From positions 83,129-147,128 of the forward strand of contig JALLLS010000083.1 of the NCBI GenBank assembly GCA_025094145.1: a stretch of DNA of 64,000 nt. Direction: 5' to 3'. The DNA comes from Spinellus fusiger. Lineage: Eukaryota > Mucoromycota > Mucoromycetes > Mucorales > Phycomycetaceae. Shown here in pieces: positions 45,200 through 56,600 of the stretch; positions within the stretch are counted from its first letter, which is position 1; every line of letters begins with the position of its first letter. Below the pieces are notes generated by a model. It ran no database searches. It was not told where the DNA came from and saw only the letters and a list, made by a program, of their open reading frames with translations. Position numbers and translations under genes: made by a program.

Positions 45200-46571
45200 C
45201 TTTCATAAGAAAAATTGCACACTTTTTGAAATACTATTTTTCAACAATGAGCTTACAAATCTACTATGAAGATGGACAGGGAAATACTATCGATGAACCG
45301 GGCAATGAGCCCATATTGATGGATGTAGATAAAGAATCTTTTCCTCTTCAAAACATCGTAGACTACAGTACTTACTTGGACTTAAAACCACCCGAGAAGC
45401 CTCAGCCAAAACCCAAGGCCACCAAAAAGAATACAACTTCTACTCTAGCATCTGTGTCTTACTACAAGAAACATGGTGATGATGTTAAAGGTCACTTTTT
45501 TCATCTAGTTTATGAACTAGATATGACTGCAGGTAAAGCAGCTAAGCAGTTGAGTATTGCTCGTCGAACCGCATACGACTGGCTTGAAAGAAATCAGGAA
45601 CAAATCATGCAAAATATGAACAGAGATCTCAAGGCTGAGCCAGTAGAAACCCCAAAAATGGGCCGACCAGCATTATTAAATGAAGACCATAAGAAACATC
45701 TTTCTGAAAATTCTTTTTTTTTATTACCCCTCTGCAACGTTAGATCAAGCAATGGACAGTCTTATTGAACAGTTCAAAGACTTGAAGGTTGCCAAGACAA
45801 CGGTTTACAGATTTATGACAGAAAAGTGTGCCTTGTCATTTAAGAAAGCACACCTTTATTCAAAGGAAAGAAACTCACCTCAGAGTATTGAGAAAAGATT
45901 TGACTGGGTTATCAGATGAAACCAAACAGACATGGATTACAATAGTAACTGTGTGTTTATTGATGAGTCCGCTTTTCATATAAATCTGAAAAGAACCATG
46001 GTTTGGTCAAAGAAAGGAACCAGAGCAGAGGTTGTTCAGCCCACAACAAGAGCAAAAACAATATCGATTTTGGGAGCTATATCTTCTTATGGTATTATCA
46101 ATGTTAAAGTAAGAGTGCCTTATACTTCTTCACCAAGAAAAAGAAAAGCAAACGGAACAACCAAAATGCAGAAAACTACTGGAACAGTTACTGGTCATTA
46201 ATTTAACTTTATTGCAAGTACTTTGGATGTTTTGGATATTTACAATGAATTTAAAGAACATTATATAATATTGAATAATGCACCTATCCACACAGCTGAA
46301 AGTATTAGCAGACTTATTGAAAGTCCTGGCTATGGATGTGTATACCCTCCACCCTACTCTCCTGAGCTTAACCCCATTGAGCAATTTTGGTCTGTTGTGA
46401 AGAGTAAGCTTAAAATAGAAAAGCTCTTAGAAAATGAGACGTTAAATATGAGGATCACTGAAGCATGTATCAATGTTCTTATCAGTGATCTTAAGGGATT
46501 TTATCGTTACTCTTCTTCGAAATTTAAAACATGTTTAAGTAGACATACCCTTTAATAAATTCCGCACACTT
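45200..46571 (+). mobile_element. Central DNA transposon (IS630/Tc1-type) between the palindrome arms
   Basis: The 1372-bp spacer of the palindrome holds one transposase pseudogene. The probable terminal repeats (ACAGTATTCGCACAACC, then TCGCACTC and CACTTTTTGCACA) lie in the last ~70 bp of each arm, so the element proper spans about 45145-46625. Because the flanks of both ends are themselves mirror copies, its exact borders and target duplication cannot be read here. Confidence 0.8.
45247..46555 (+). pseudogene. IS630/Tc1-type DDE transposase, inactivated
   Basis: The start MSLQIYYEDGQGNTID leads into a helix-turn-helix region (ELDMTAGKAAKQLSIARRTA) and a second one after GRPALLNEDHK. The catalytic core follows: NCVFIDESAFHINLKR (first Asp), YIILNNAPIHTAE (second position; the usual Asp is replaced by Asn), and PPYSPELNPIEQFWS (final Glu). 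Lesions: one extra T in the T9 run near 45714-45722, which shifts frame; TGA in place of a Trp-like codon after FDWVIR (45917-45919); and TAA after TVTGH (46199-46201). From memory this is a high-copy transposase family in Mucorales. Confidence 0.85.
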
Positions 46572-46779
46572 TGTGCAAAAAGTGAAAAAAAAGAGTGCGA
46601 TTTTTTTCTGAGGTTGTGCGAATACTGTCCGAAAAAGGTGTATAGATCTCACAATAGGCATAGAGAAGATATAAGAGAGATGACCATATAAAAAGTTGGA
46701 TGATTAGAAACGTATCAAGATTATAATTTAATTCATTCATAAAAAAGGTTTTATTGTTTTCTTTCTGCACTTTGACACC

Positions 46780-47817
46780 CTACAAATCAGCTACTTTAAC
46801 AACTTGTTTTCCAAAGTTTCTGCCCCGGAATAAGTCCAATAATGCTTGGGGTGTGTTCTCAATGCCCTCAGCAACAGTTTCTTTGTACTGCACCTTGTCA
46901 TCATTCAACCATACAGTCATTGCAGTTCTGAATTCCTCGGTTTGGTGGTCGAAATCATTGACAACCATTCCCTGAAGCAATAATCTCTTGGAAACAACAT
47001 TCAGGATATTCTTGAGCTGGTAAGTGTCAAGACTGTTGTACTGAGAGATCATGCCGCAAGCTATAATCCGGCCAAAGGTGTTGGCTTGCTCAAGCACAGC
47101 ATCGAGCATCTCACCACCCACATTATCAAAGTAGATGTCAATGCCGTTGGGGCACAACTCCTTGAGCTTGGAGCTGATATCGCCTGTCTTGTAGTTGAAA
47201 ACACCATCAAATCCAATGTCTTTAAGGTACTGTACTTTGTCCTCTGAACCAGCTGATCCAACAACATGAAGACCGAGAACCTTTCCAATTTGACCCACCA
47301 ATTGACCCACAGCACCAGAAGCAGCAGATACGTAGAGAGTCTCCCCAGCTTTGGGTTTACCGATGTTGAGCAAACCAGTATAGGCTGTCATTCCAGGCAT
47401 GCCCAGGACACCAACAGAATAAGAGAGGGGAAGCTTTGATCCGCGGAACTCATTGCGCACTTCAAAGTAACCGGCAAAGGCAGCAGGGACGTGTATGTAT
47501 TCAGAAAAGTAGGTCATACCATAGACTAAATCATCAACCTTGAATGTGTCGTTGTTGGACTTGAGAACAACACTAATGGCGTGGCCGTTCATAGGCTCAT
47601 TCAGAGGGAATGCGGGTGTGTAGGATTCAGTGCTTGCATCATGCATACGAGGACGCATGTAGGGATCAACAGAAAGATAGAGAATCTTGATGAGAAATTC
47701 ACCCTCAGCGAGCTCCTTGTCAAGATTGATCTCATCTTTTCTGACAGTCAAGTGTTCGCCAATGACAGGAAGACCAGTGGGGACCTTGGAGAAGATGACT
47801 TTAGTGTTTGAGACCAT
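46780..47817 (-). CDS. NADP(H)-dependent oxidoreductase, MDR superfamily, copy 2 (identical protein)
   Basis: Encodes the same 345-residue protein as 43954-44991, with the same upstream ~3.8 kb up to the arm end, so its promoter is duplicated too. Both frames are complete and carry no lesions. The two genes are convergent across about 1.8 kb containing the dead transposase. Read-through from either would give RNA complementary to the other copy. Confidence 0.93.
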   Translation of the reverse strand: MVSNTKVIFSKVPTGLPVIGEHLTVRKDEINLDKELAEGEFLIKILYLSVDPYMRPRMHDASTESYTPAFPLNEPMNGHAISVVLKSNNDTFKVDDLVYGMTYFSEYIHVPAAFAGYFEVRNEFRGSKLPLSYSVGVLGMPGMTAYTGLLNIGKPKAGETLYVSAASGAVGQLVGQIGKVLGLHVVGSAGSEDKVQYLKDIGFDGVFNYKTGDISSKLKELCPNGIDIYFDNVGGEMLDAVLEQANTFGRIIACGMISQYNSLDTYQLKNILNVVSKRLLLQGMVVNDFDHQTEEFRTAMTVWLNDDKVQYKETVAEGIENTPQALLDLFRGRNFGKQVVKVADL

Positions 47818-48082
47818 GTTAATAGAAGGAATAGTGTGATGAAAATAATGGGGATCTCAAAAATAACAGTCTTTTATAGTTTTTGACAGATCACTGTTCT
47901 ATTGCGGCAGTTGGATCTACTGGTTCTCTATTAAGCTGCTACAGTGCATGCACGTTTAACTAGTGTCTTTGGATAGCGACAAGTCGTAAGCAGACAAGGC
48001 AACACACGAATAGTTTGAGATCATATAGGGATAATATGAGAGGGATAAATTAGGATACTGTTTTGATTGGCTAAAATGTATA

Positions 48083-48250
48083 GAGTTTTTTATTTTATTT
48101 TATTTTATTTTATTTTATTTTATTTTATTTTATTTTATTTTATTTTATTTTATTTTATTTTATTTTATTTTATTTTATTTTATTTTATTATTTTATTTTA
48201 TTATTTTATTTTATTTTATTATTTTATTTTATTATTTTATTTTATTTTAA
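48083..48250 (-). repeat. (TTTTA)n microsatellite, right arm
   Basis: Mirror of 43530-43685, slightly longer. This length polymorphism is the main visible difference between the arms. Confidence 0.95.
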
Positions 48251-48539
48251 AAAAAAGGGCTCAGTTAAGCTAAAAAGAGAGTCCGCATCTTTTCCCTGAA
48301 GTAAAATTACAATAAATTTAAAAAGACGATTATGTAATCGTTATTGTTTGGTATTATTAAGACAGCATTGACTAATCCATAGAACAACTTAAGATCAATA
48401 TATGTCTCTCATCATCATCCCTCCTTCTGATAGGCCGTGTTTACATACATGCTTTGCACTTTTTACGAATACTATTTAATCTCAGGCCATTGACCATTAC
48501 AAGGACAAATACACGTTTCATACTTTCAACATGTCTTCC

Positions 48540-49300
48540 TATTAGTGAAAATTAGTATACACACCCAAAGATTTCTCTGGTTTTTAAGCAGTGACACAAC
48601 CTTCCCTTTACGTGGATCCAAAAAAGTTACCTTATATGGAACGCTGTTTAAAATCAAAGACTTATGGATATTCAATCTATGTTTTCCTTTTGTAGAACAT
48701 CTCAATATCAAATTGTATTATTGTCGTAAGAATATTTCCAAAATAGATGTTCTTCATTTGTGTCGCAGAACAACCAAAAGAGGAAGGTTACTACATGTGT
48801 CAGGGACGCGTAGGCAATACGATGCATTATATCATTGACACTCTTGCATTGTACCATCAAACATATACCTCATATCATAGCTTATAGCAGTGGAGTAGCA
48901 GTATAAAAAATTATACAATTGAATGAATAAAGAGCAGAGTTTAACCCTACATTAACTGAACAGACTCCTTTGATATTAAGATCAAAGAAAATATCAAGCT
49001 GAAAATACCAGTATCCATAAAAGGAAAATGACATCATGACCATATCAAGTTGTATTATTAGTAAAATATATTGTTTATGAATCAAATTGTTTATTATAAT
49101 AATATAGCTAATAGTATATTATGACCATAGCTACTGCCTAAGTGCATTGCCTCATATCAATAGAATACATACCCCAAAGGCCTTGTGATCTGTCCTTGGG
49201 AGATATATAAATATACTTGGGAATACACTTTAGACACTGCTTACTTTTTTATCTCAAGAATAACCTTTGGTAGTGTCTATAACCTCCTCCTATTGTGTTG
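48540..49300 (+). repeat. Dispersed repeat family A, copy 3 (mirror copy at 42490-43260)
   Basis: Contains both the part shared with 14057-14670 and 24562-25065 and an inserted inner segment (about 48725-49060) shared with 8440-8690. On the other strand a 61-codon ORF includes SLLKNQRNLWVCILIF. The fullest copy of the family in this window. Confidence 0.85.
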
Positions 49301-49720
49301 TGTTCTGACCTTAATCCAAAGATTCTTCATGGATTGGTCAACAATGAGTAGTGTACTGTGACATGCAGAATCATCTATAAAAGCCTGAGTGCACACAGGC
49401 ACCATGGTACATCTCTGTATCAAGCTCGCTAATTGGTTGTAACTACACTTAGCCTGGTGTACCATTGGACACTTAATCAGAACTACTATCATCAATAAAT
49501 TCTTAGTAGACAATAATGACCTATCAAAGGTGATTAAAGCAAAGACACATAACTGAAGGTTTCAATAACGTTGTACTTATCCATTGAACCAACCCTAAGG
49601 TAGAGGCCACTGAAAGATAGGCACCCAACAAAAGTATAAATCAGGAACCTTTCTTCACTCAATAAGAATCTTGCCTTTGTTCAGTCTCATTATTTTACCT
49701 GTCCAAACAATCTCACACAG
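49300..49720 (-). repeat. Dispersed repeat family B, copy 4 (mirror copy 3 at 42055-42480)
   Basis: Same family as 33510-34040 and 36850-37290, with shared ends TTGTGTTCTGACCTTAATCC and TGTCCAAACAATCTCACACA. Confidence 0.8.
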
Positions 49721-50729
49721 GCAGCTGCATGAAATACAAATAGACACACTTATAATACAGCTTACAATAATTTTATTTGATTTTACATACCCTTAAGTCT
49801 GTAGTGTCTTTATAAATACACACACAAAAAGTTTCTTCTATGTCTATTATTCCTTTTTATAAACATAAACATTATAAAAGTTATTATTGTGTATCATGTT
49901 TAATATATAATTTCATATATGCTAACAGTTAAATAAACATTTATCTAAAGTGACCCAACAAAAGTAACAAGTTGTTTTCAAACTTCGGGCTATTTCTATA
50001 TTAAAAAGATAACATACACTATCTTCCTTTTCTTTCATAAAAGCTACTTTTCATATAATGTCTCCACCATTTAGCACCATAAACATCTTCACCAAGACCC
50101 ATGAGATGTATAGAAAGGATACCTGCTTTGAAACTTGTTCAGCCATCATTCATCAGGTGCTGAACCTGAAATCTACTCAGGTCGAGGCATTTCGTATGTT
50201 TAACGTGCCTACTTCCACTGTGACAGACTGCCATGAACTCAAGTAATTCTCTCTCTTCTAAACCCTGGAGTCAGTTACCGCCCACAGATGAACAATGCTA
50301 GAGATTATAAGAACAAGGCAACTCAATTAGAGAGTATTAAATGGTATAGTAGTTGCTTTTTACTGGCTGTTGCAATACTGATCCCAATCCAGTGGAGGGA
50401 GCATCTGTAGACTTAACTGAATATTATTGGAAAGGACAAGATTTTATATTCCACTAGACAAAGGTTAGAGACTGCCCTGATGCTGGAATGGGGCAAAATA
50501 TCGAAGGCAGTGACAGATATCCTCATTGCCAGTATGGGGCGGAGATATCAGACCTTTATTAATGCCAAAGAATAATGGTGGTTACTAAGCAACCTTACAA
50601 TAAAAACCACTGTTATTTATTATCAACACTCCTATCTTTATCTATTCAAAGTTATACGTCTTTAGCCAATGAATTCATAAAGTGATAGCACTATTAAGAT
50701 AAAGTAGGAGCCTGAAAAAGACTGTCTGA

Positions 50730-51616
50730 ATTCGAAAAGAAGCGGTTACTTTTGAGGGTCACTAAATGTATTTATTTATTTTAAAATAGAAGCTGTAATA
50801 TCGCTTAAAAGTCAAAAAATATCTTTAGATATATCGGTTTATGTCTTAAATGTCGATCCCGTATCTGTCCCTAAGCCACATACTGACAGGCTTTGGGTCT
50901 ATATCAAGATCGTGGTTTGTTATTCTCGGTTCCTTTTGATAAGAAATCCATCCCGGCTGGCAAGACAAGAGCAACAATGAGCAATTGACTTTGGCCTGGG
51001 AACCTGAAAATAGCAAGGAAAAAAGCGAGTCACTCTCTCCTACTTTGTAAGAGACAAGAACACACTTCTCCAAACACACTTCTCCAAACACAAACACATG
51101 TATATTTATACACACACAGGGGTTGGCTGTTTTGGTACCAAATATACCTCCTTTTTCTCCTACTCCTATTTCAAGTGATAATAGTAATAGTAATAATAAT
51201 AAAAATACATATTTTTATTTATCTCTAAAGAATGCGTCTGTTAGTGGTGAATGAAATGCAAAGAACATGAAAATAAAAACAGCTTACCAAATACTATTCT
51301 TAACTAAAGAAGATTCAAAGGCAGTGAAAGAGAAAACGTCTCTTTATTGTCTCTTCTCTTTCTCAGTGGCTTATAAATCAGTGACGTTTCTGTAAGTGAC
51401 TGGTAAGGAATAGTTGCATAGTGTGGGGAGAATAAAAATACAAGTCACATGAGCTGCTCTCTTTCTCCTTTCTTGTCCTTTTAAATCACGTGATAGAAGA
51501 AAGAGAGAAAGAGAAAGACACGGCGTATGAGTATGAGGGCATGAATAGCAGAGAAAGAAAGAAAGAAAGAAAGAAAGAATCTCTAAACTGAGATTTCATT
51601 TTCATTAAAGCGTCTT
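50730..51616. other. Intergenic DNA with an unrecognised C-terminal-like ORF
   Basis: On the minus strand, 50846 to about 50960 reads GWISYQKEPRITNHDLDIDP, then KPVSMWLRDRYGIDI and a stop. The composition looks like real protein, and a splice acceptor (TTTTCAG) lies upstream near 51008. I cannot assign a family or find more exons. The DDX59-like promoter region has (GAAA)n at about 51553-51585. Confidence 0.35.
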
Positions 51617-53667
51617 ATGTTTATTCCGAGGTCCATTAAGAGAAAGTTCAACGAAGACAGAAATAGCACTACGAATAACAAGTGTGTAGATGCCAATAAA
51701 AGGCGTGCTGTCAATGTCAGTTCAAGTCAAGCAGAAGATGTTTCTACTACAGCTGCAGCTATTACAGACACTGCAACTGCAACCACTCTTGTCAATGAAT
51801 CCTCAAGCGTAGTGCCTAATCTAGTGGAGTCACCTGCTTCAATACAGACTTCTCGCTTCACACCTACCCAACCCACTCTCATTTCCACTCAACCAACACT
51901 AGCCATAGAAAATAGTACTATCAAAGCCTTCTCTTCTGAACAGCGCACAGTTTTACCCAACAGTGACGAACCTATCTGTATTGTGTGTGGAAGATATGGA
52001 GAATACATCAACAGCCATACCGAACACGACGTATGCAGGTATATTCATCCTCATGCTGCTTAAGAGAAGAAGGATTGACTCAACTTGACTCTAGTCTTGA
52101 ATGCAAACAGATGGACATAGAACTAAGCAAAGCACAACACACACAGCGTAAAAAAAGCACTTCTTCTAATCTCAAGGACATTTATGCTATTCCATCTCCT
52201 TTCTATACAGCAGAAAACCTACACGCAAAACTCACCCACTATCAGGAGATGCAGGAGATATCTACCATGTCAAAAGGACAGAGAGAGTCGATATTAAAAG
52301 CCCATGAAATACAAGTCAAAGGAGATCGTGTTCCTCATCCTATTTACAGCTTTGATCAATGCAAGGCTCTTGGATCTACACTGACCTACAACCTACACCA
52401 GATGGGATGGTCTACAGCCACCAGTATCCAACGTCAGGCTGTTCCTATTGGACTGGCAGGACGAGACATTTATGCCATTGCACCCACCAGTGCAGGCAAA
52501 ACGGGGGCTTTTATCATTCCAATCCTTGCTCACTGTCAGTCATTGTCTGCCATGCACCAGTACAAGCGTCGCTCTGGACCCTTTGCTTTGATATTAGCAC
52601 CTACACGAGAACTGTGCCATCAGATTGAACAAGTGACCAAGAGCCTCTCTAAAGGCATGCGCAATACACGAACAGCCCTATTAATAGGAGGGGAACCCTT
52701 GGCTAACCATCTGTATCGACTACGCAAAGGCACACAGATTATGATTGGGACACCTGGGCGTGTGCTTGAGATTGCCAAAGAACATCCTCATCTCTTTCGA
52801 CCTTGGAAACTACACATGCTTGTTCTGGATGAGGCCGATGCTATGTTTAGTCTTGGGTTTGGTCCTCAAATACGTCAAATATTGGGCAAGTTGCCCGATA
52901 CTGTGAAGCGACAGACAAGTTACTACTCTGCTACTGAAAGTGATCCAAAAGAGATAGAGAAACTATGTCGACGGTTAGTATCTCCCATAGAAATTAGAGT
53001 CAGTCAGTTAGAAGAAGGAGGAGGAGTAAAGGCAGTTCCCGGTACAAGTAATAATGTCAAGCAGACTGTTCTGTGGGTTGAGAATGCCAGTAAAGCAAAG
53101 CGACTTCTTTCCATCTTGAGTGATCCAAAGTACTATGCACCTCCCACATTGATCTTTGTAGACAGTCGTCTTGGAGCTGAATTTCTTACCAGAGCCATTC
53201 AGAAACGCAATAAACAACTAAGAGTCATAGCCATGCATTCAGACAAGACACAGACAGAACGTTCGGCTATTGTGGCAGGAGTGAATGCGCCTGAACCACA
53301 GTGGGATGTGGTTGTTTCGACAGACGTTTTATCTCGTGGTGTGGATTTACCCTTTGTTCGTCTTGTCATCAACTATGATATGGCACCTACTCTGGAAGAC
53401 TATGTGCATCGAATAGGAAGGGCTGTGGTGCATGGACCTGTGGTTGAAAGAGCAAGGCAACAAAGGGGCTGGGCTATTACTTTTCTTAATAATGCAAGTC
53501 GATACAACTGAACTATAATAGAAACCAATCCATTTGATTTTATGACTCACCTTTTTTTAACACTCTAGGACCATAAGCATTTACTAAAACCATTTGCTAA
53601 GATGCTGGCAAGTAAAGCAGTAGCCCAGATTACACCGCTGCCAATACAACTTAAGCGTTGTTTGTAA
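51617..53667 (+). CDS. DEAD-box RNA helicase with HIT zinc finger (DDX59-like)
   Basis: ATP-dependent RNA helicase. Three exons: 51617-52038, 52095-53493, 53569-53667; 1920 nt, 639 residues (human DDX59 about 619). A Ser/Thr-rich N-terminus precedes a HIT-type zinc finger [13 protein letters not shown]...DVCSLEC, split by intron 1. Helicase motifs: Q motif region ([18 protein letters not shown]), I as [11 protein letters not shown] (usually GSGKT), [21 protein letters not shown] (DEAD), SAT, and [12 protein letters not shown]. Motif VI is abnormal: HRIGRA, then about 14 extra residues ([14 protein letters not shown]), then GWAITF, so the usual GRTGR loop is lost. Intron 2 (53494-53568) has a GC donor (GCAAGT). 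It joins FLNN to [13 protein letters not shown], the expected C-terminus. Confidence 0.9.
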
Positions 53668-56600
53668 GATAGAATAGGTGATCTTGGTCAATGCCATGGC
53701 GATCTAATGAAGAGTTGATCATAAATAAATGTACAAGCTAACAATGGAAATAAAACTACTTTTATACTTACACTGAGAGTGATTAAGAAATGCACAGACT
53801 GTAAACTCGTATGACTTAATTGAAGTATGTATGCTTTCCTAATGTATAAGTATTGACATTTCATTAAAACATCTGTGCAAATGTACCACAATGGTAGTTT
53901 TGTGGTGTTAGAAAGATACAAAAAAAGAAAACCAAGGATAAAAGTGTGTATAATGAAACAACAAGTAAAGTATTTAATATAGATATGTATATATATGTGT
54001 GTGTGTGTTATAGAAAGGTTTTATTAGTTATTCAGTAGTATTGGACAAGGTAGACATAATGTAGAGAGAGAAAAGGAAGTAAAATAAGAAATAAATAAAA
54101 AAAACCATATGTTTTATGTTTTATGTTTTATATTATATATTTATATATTATATATTTATTGGTCAGTCATTCTATAGCTTGCAAGCCTTTTTTATTTTTA
54201 GGACTGTATTCAACAAATAAATGCAAATAACCTTCTTGTATGATTTACGTTTTGTTTTAGCAATAACTATTATCATTATTCCTTTTGAAATTAATACAAT
54301 GTTAAATCTAGATAGCTTATCTATAATAACATATGAGAACATATAATTCACTTTTTATAGACTGCACTTATTTGTTATTATTGCAGGAGAAAAACACACA
54401 TGATATTCATAATAAAGAATTTCAACTTGTATTAGACACATAAAATACAAGTCAACTCAATACAAGTGTATTAGTTGAGTAGTATCCATACTGATAATGT
54501 TACTCTTGTATGTCATGGCGTTCCATTCATAATGATGCCTTGTTGAGCTTAGTTTAGAGTGTTGGGCGGGCCAGCACTATTGTGACGATATCTTTTTCTT
54601 TCTTTCTTTCTATTTCTTAACATCCTGCTAGTCTTGTACTTGATATTATTCTCTTGATAAGCACAGACTACTGTTTAATTTATTATCAGAAACATGAAGC
54701 AGCCGAGAACCATGTTTATGCCTCAAACTATGAATGTACATGACAGAGTTCATGGTATCCTTCATTGCATATGATTTCCCTCGCATCACCACCCCACCCT
54801 CTGTCTGACTTTCCTGTAGGTCTTATATGTCTTGATAAAAGACCCTGGATCTTCATAAAAGTATTATTAATGCTATTATTAATGCTATTATTAATAGCAG
54901 ACAACGATGGATCTGACCCCTTGGTCCAATACAGAGGCTCTAGTGTATGAAAGGAATCATAGAGTAGCCCTCAACACAGCCACACTGATCCATCTTTCTC
55001 ATCTCTTTCAGTAAGCATGAAGCTTCTTTTAATGCTTATACTAGTCAAGATGAACCCCATTTTCTTGATTTCTTCTTCATTCTATAAGGAACACTCTTGT
55101 GATTCAAATGAAGAACTATTTTAGTTGGTCAGAGGTCATTGATAATGGCTTTATGCATGATTCTATTGCAAGGGAAGTTTATAGTGCGTTATCTATCAAC
55201 AGTAATAAAGAAGGGCCTGGATGTTTATTGGGTGATGATGAATAAGGCATTGCATAAAAGACATAAAGATCAATAAAACAAAATAAAACCTTATATTCTT
55301 TTGGGCAATGTTCTGACTAGAGAATAAATGAGTTAATAAACCTTGAAGCTGTGTAGATGATATAAACTTATTATTCATGTTTTGTGTGTGTGTGTGTGTG
55401 TTTGAAAGAAGAGGACTACTTCCACTCATACTAAGAGAACAAAGACATCTTCTCTCTTGGGATCCTAGTTTTACTGATCCTGTTTCTTCCTGGCAACCAT
55501 CTTCCTTGCTTTGTTATGAGTGGGTATGTTGTTGTTAGGGATGCTATCATTACAATCAGCATGTATGGAACTGGTTATCATGCGGTTTATTTTATCATCT
55601 AGGCTCGCTGTATGGTTGGGGTTCAGAGTCATCAACAGTTGTTTTATTACAAGACATCTCTTGTGCCTACTTCTGTATTGGCTTGTTTGGATATCATGCA
55701 TGTAGATGAATCCAGAATAAGAATGTACTCTTATGTTTATAGGCCACTGTTATGTTCATGCATAGATGTACAGTAGCAGATGCCAAGTAGATACTTAGTT
55801 TTTGATAGACTGTTGCGCGTGTGAAGAGTCAAGTGTCTTTTTTTTTTTTTTTTTTTTTTTTGGCAAGTTGTATACCCTTCTTTTATTTGATAGAAATACA
55901 TATCGGCTCCTTATACATTGTGTTTATGATGTTTGTATGCTTATCAACCTTCTCATTCACAGACCGTATCCCATGACAACAAATAGAATGAAGTTGAGTG
56001 ATGGTGTAAATTTGAGTCATTGGAACCAAACAAATGAGTTCTTCACCACCCCATCTTCCTTTCTTCTATTACTATCGGCCAGTGAAATAGAACACGGTAC
56101 ATTTAATGAATGTCTATTGATCATTTTATTTGATGCCATAAAGAATGAATCAATAGAAATGTTACATAGCAAGTGAATCGTGTGCCATCTAATCCGGTCC
56201 TTGGCTTTTATTAAGAAACATATCAGTAGATCCTTGAATCTTTCTGCCAATTTAATACACAATTGCATGGATTGAAGTGCAATGGCTATTCTGTGAAATG
56301 GAATAGAAATAGTAATATTTCCTATTCTCATTCAATGTAGATTACCTGTTGCTGTACCTTGAGAAGAGTGTATTGTATTCAAATGAATAATGAACACCTT
56401 CCCCCGCCTGCCCCTCTTTTCTTTCTTCTTCTTTTATTCATATGTTAATTCACATCAACACTCAACAAATGAGTAATGAATACTATATTCGATGGCTTCA
56501 TTTATTTTTATTTTTATTTTTCATACTCCAAGAATGAGTGTTACCGTCCTATTCTTATCATCAGGTGCTAACACTGAAATGACTCGTCTGTATTCATAGA

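Larger units (their letters stand above)
46572..50729 (-). repeat. Right arm (4158 bp) of the 9.7-kb inverted repeat
   Basis: Reverse complement of 41051-45199 with the same gene and repeat order mirrored: oxidoreductase (46780-47817), (TTTTA)n (48083-48250), family A (48540-49300), family B (49300-49720), unrecognised ORF (50058-50246), Tc1 relic (50250-50680). It ends at 50729, where similarity stops abruptly. Confidence 0.97.

Noticed and set aside
54694..54775. MPQTMNVHDRVHGIL-like start of an HD-domain (SAMHD1-type) protein
   Set aside because: Only about 12 residues match, a stop follows, and no plausible downstream exon (TPQFQRLR-type block) was found.
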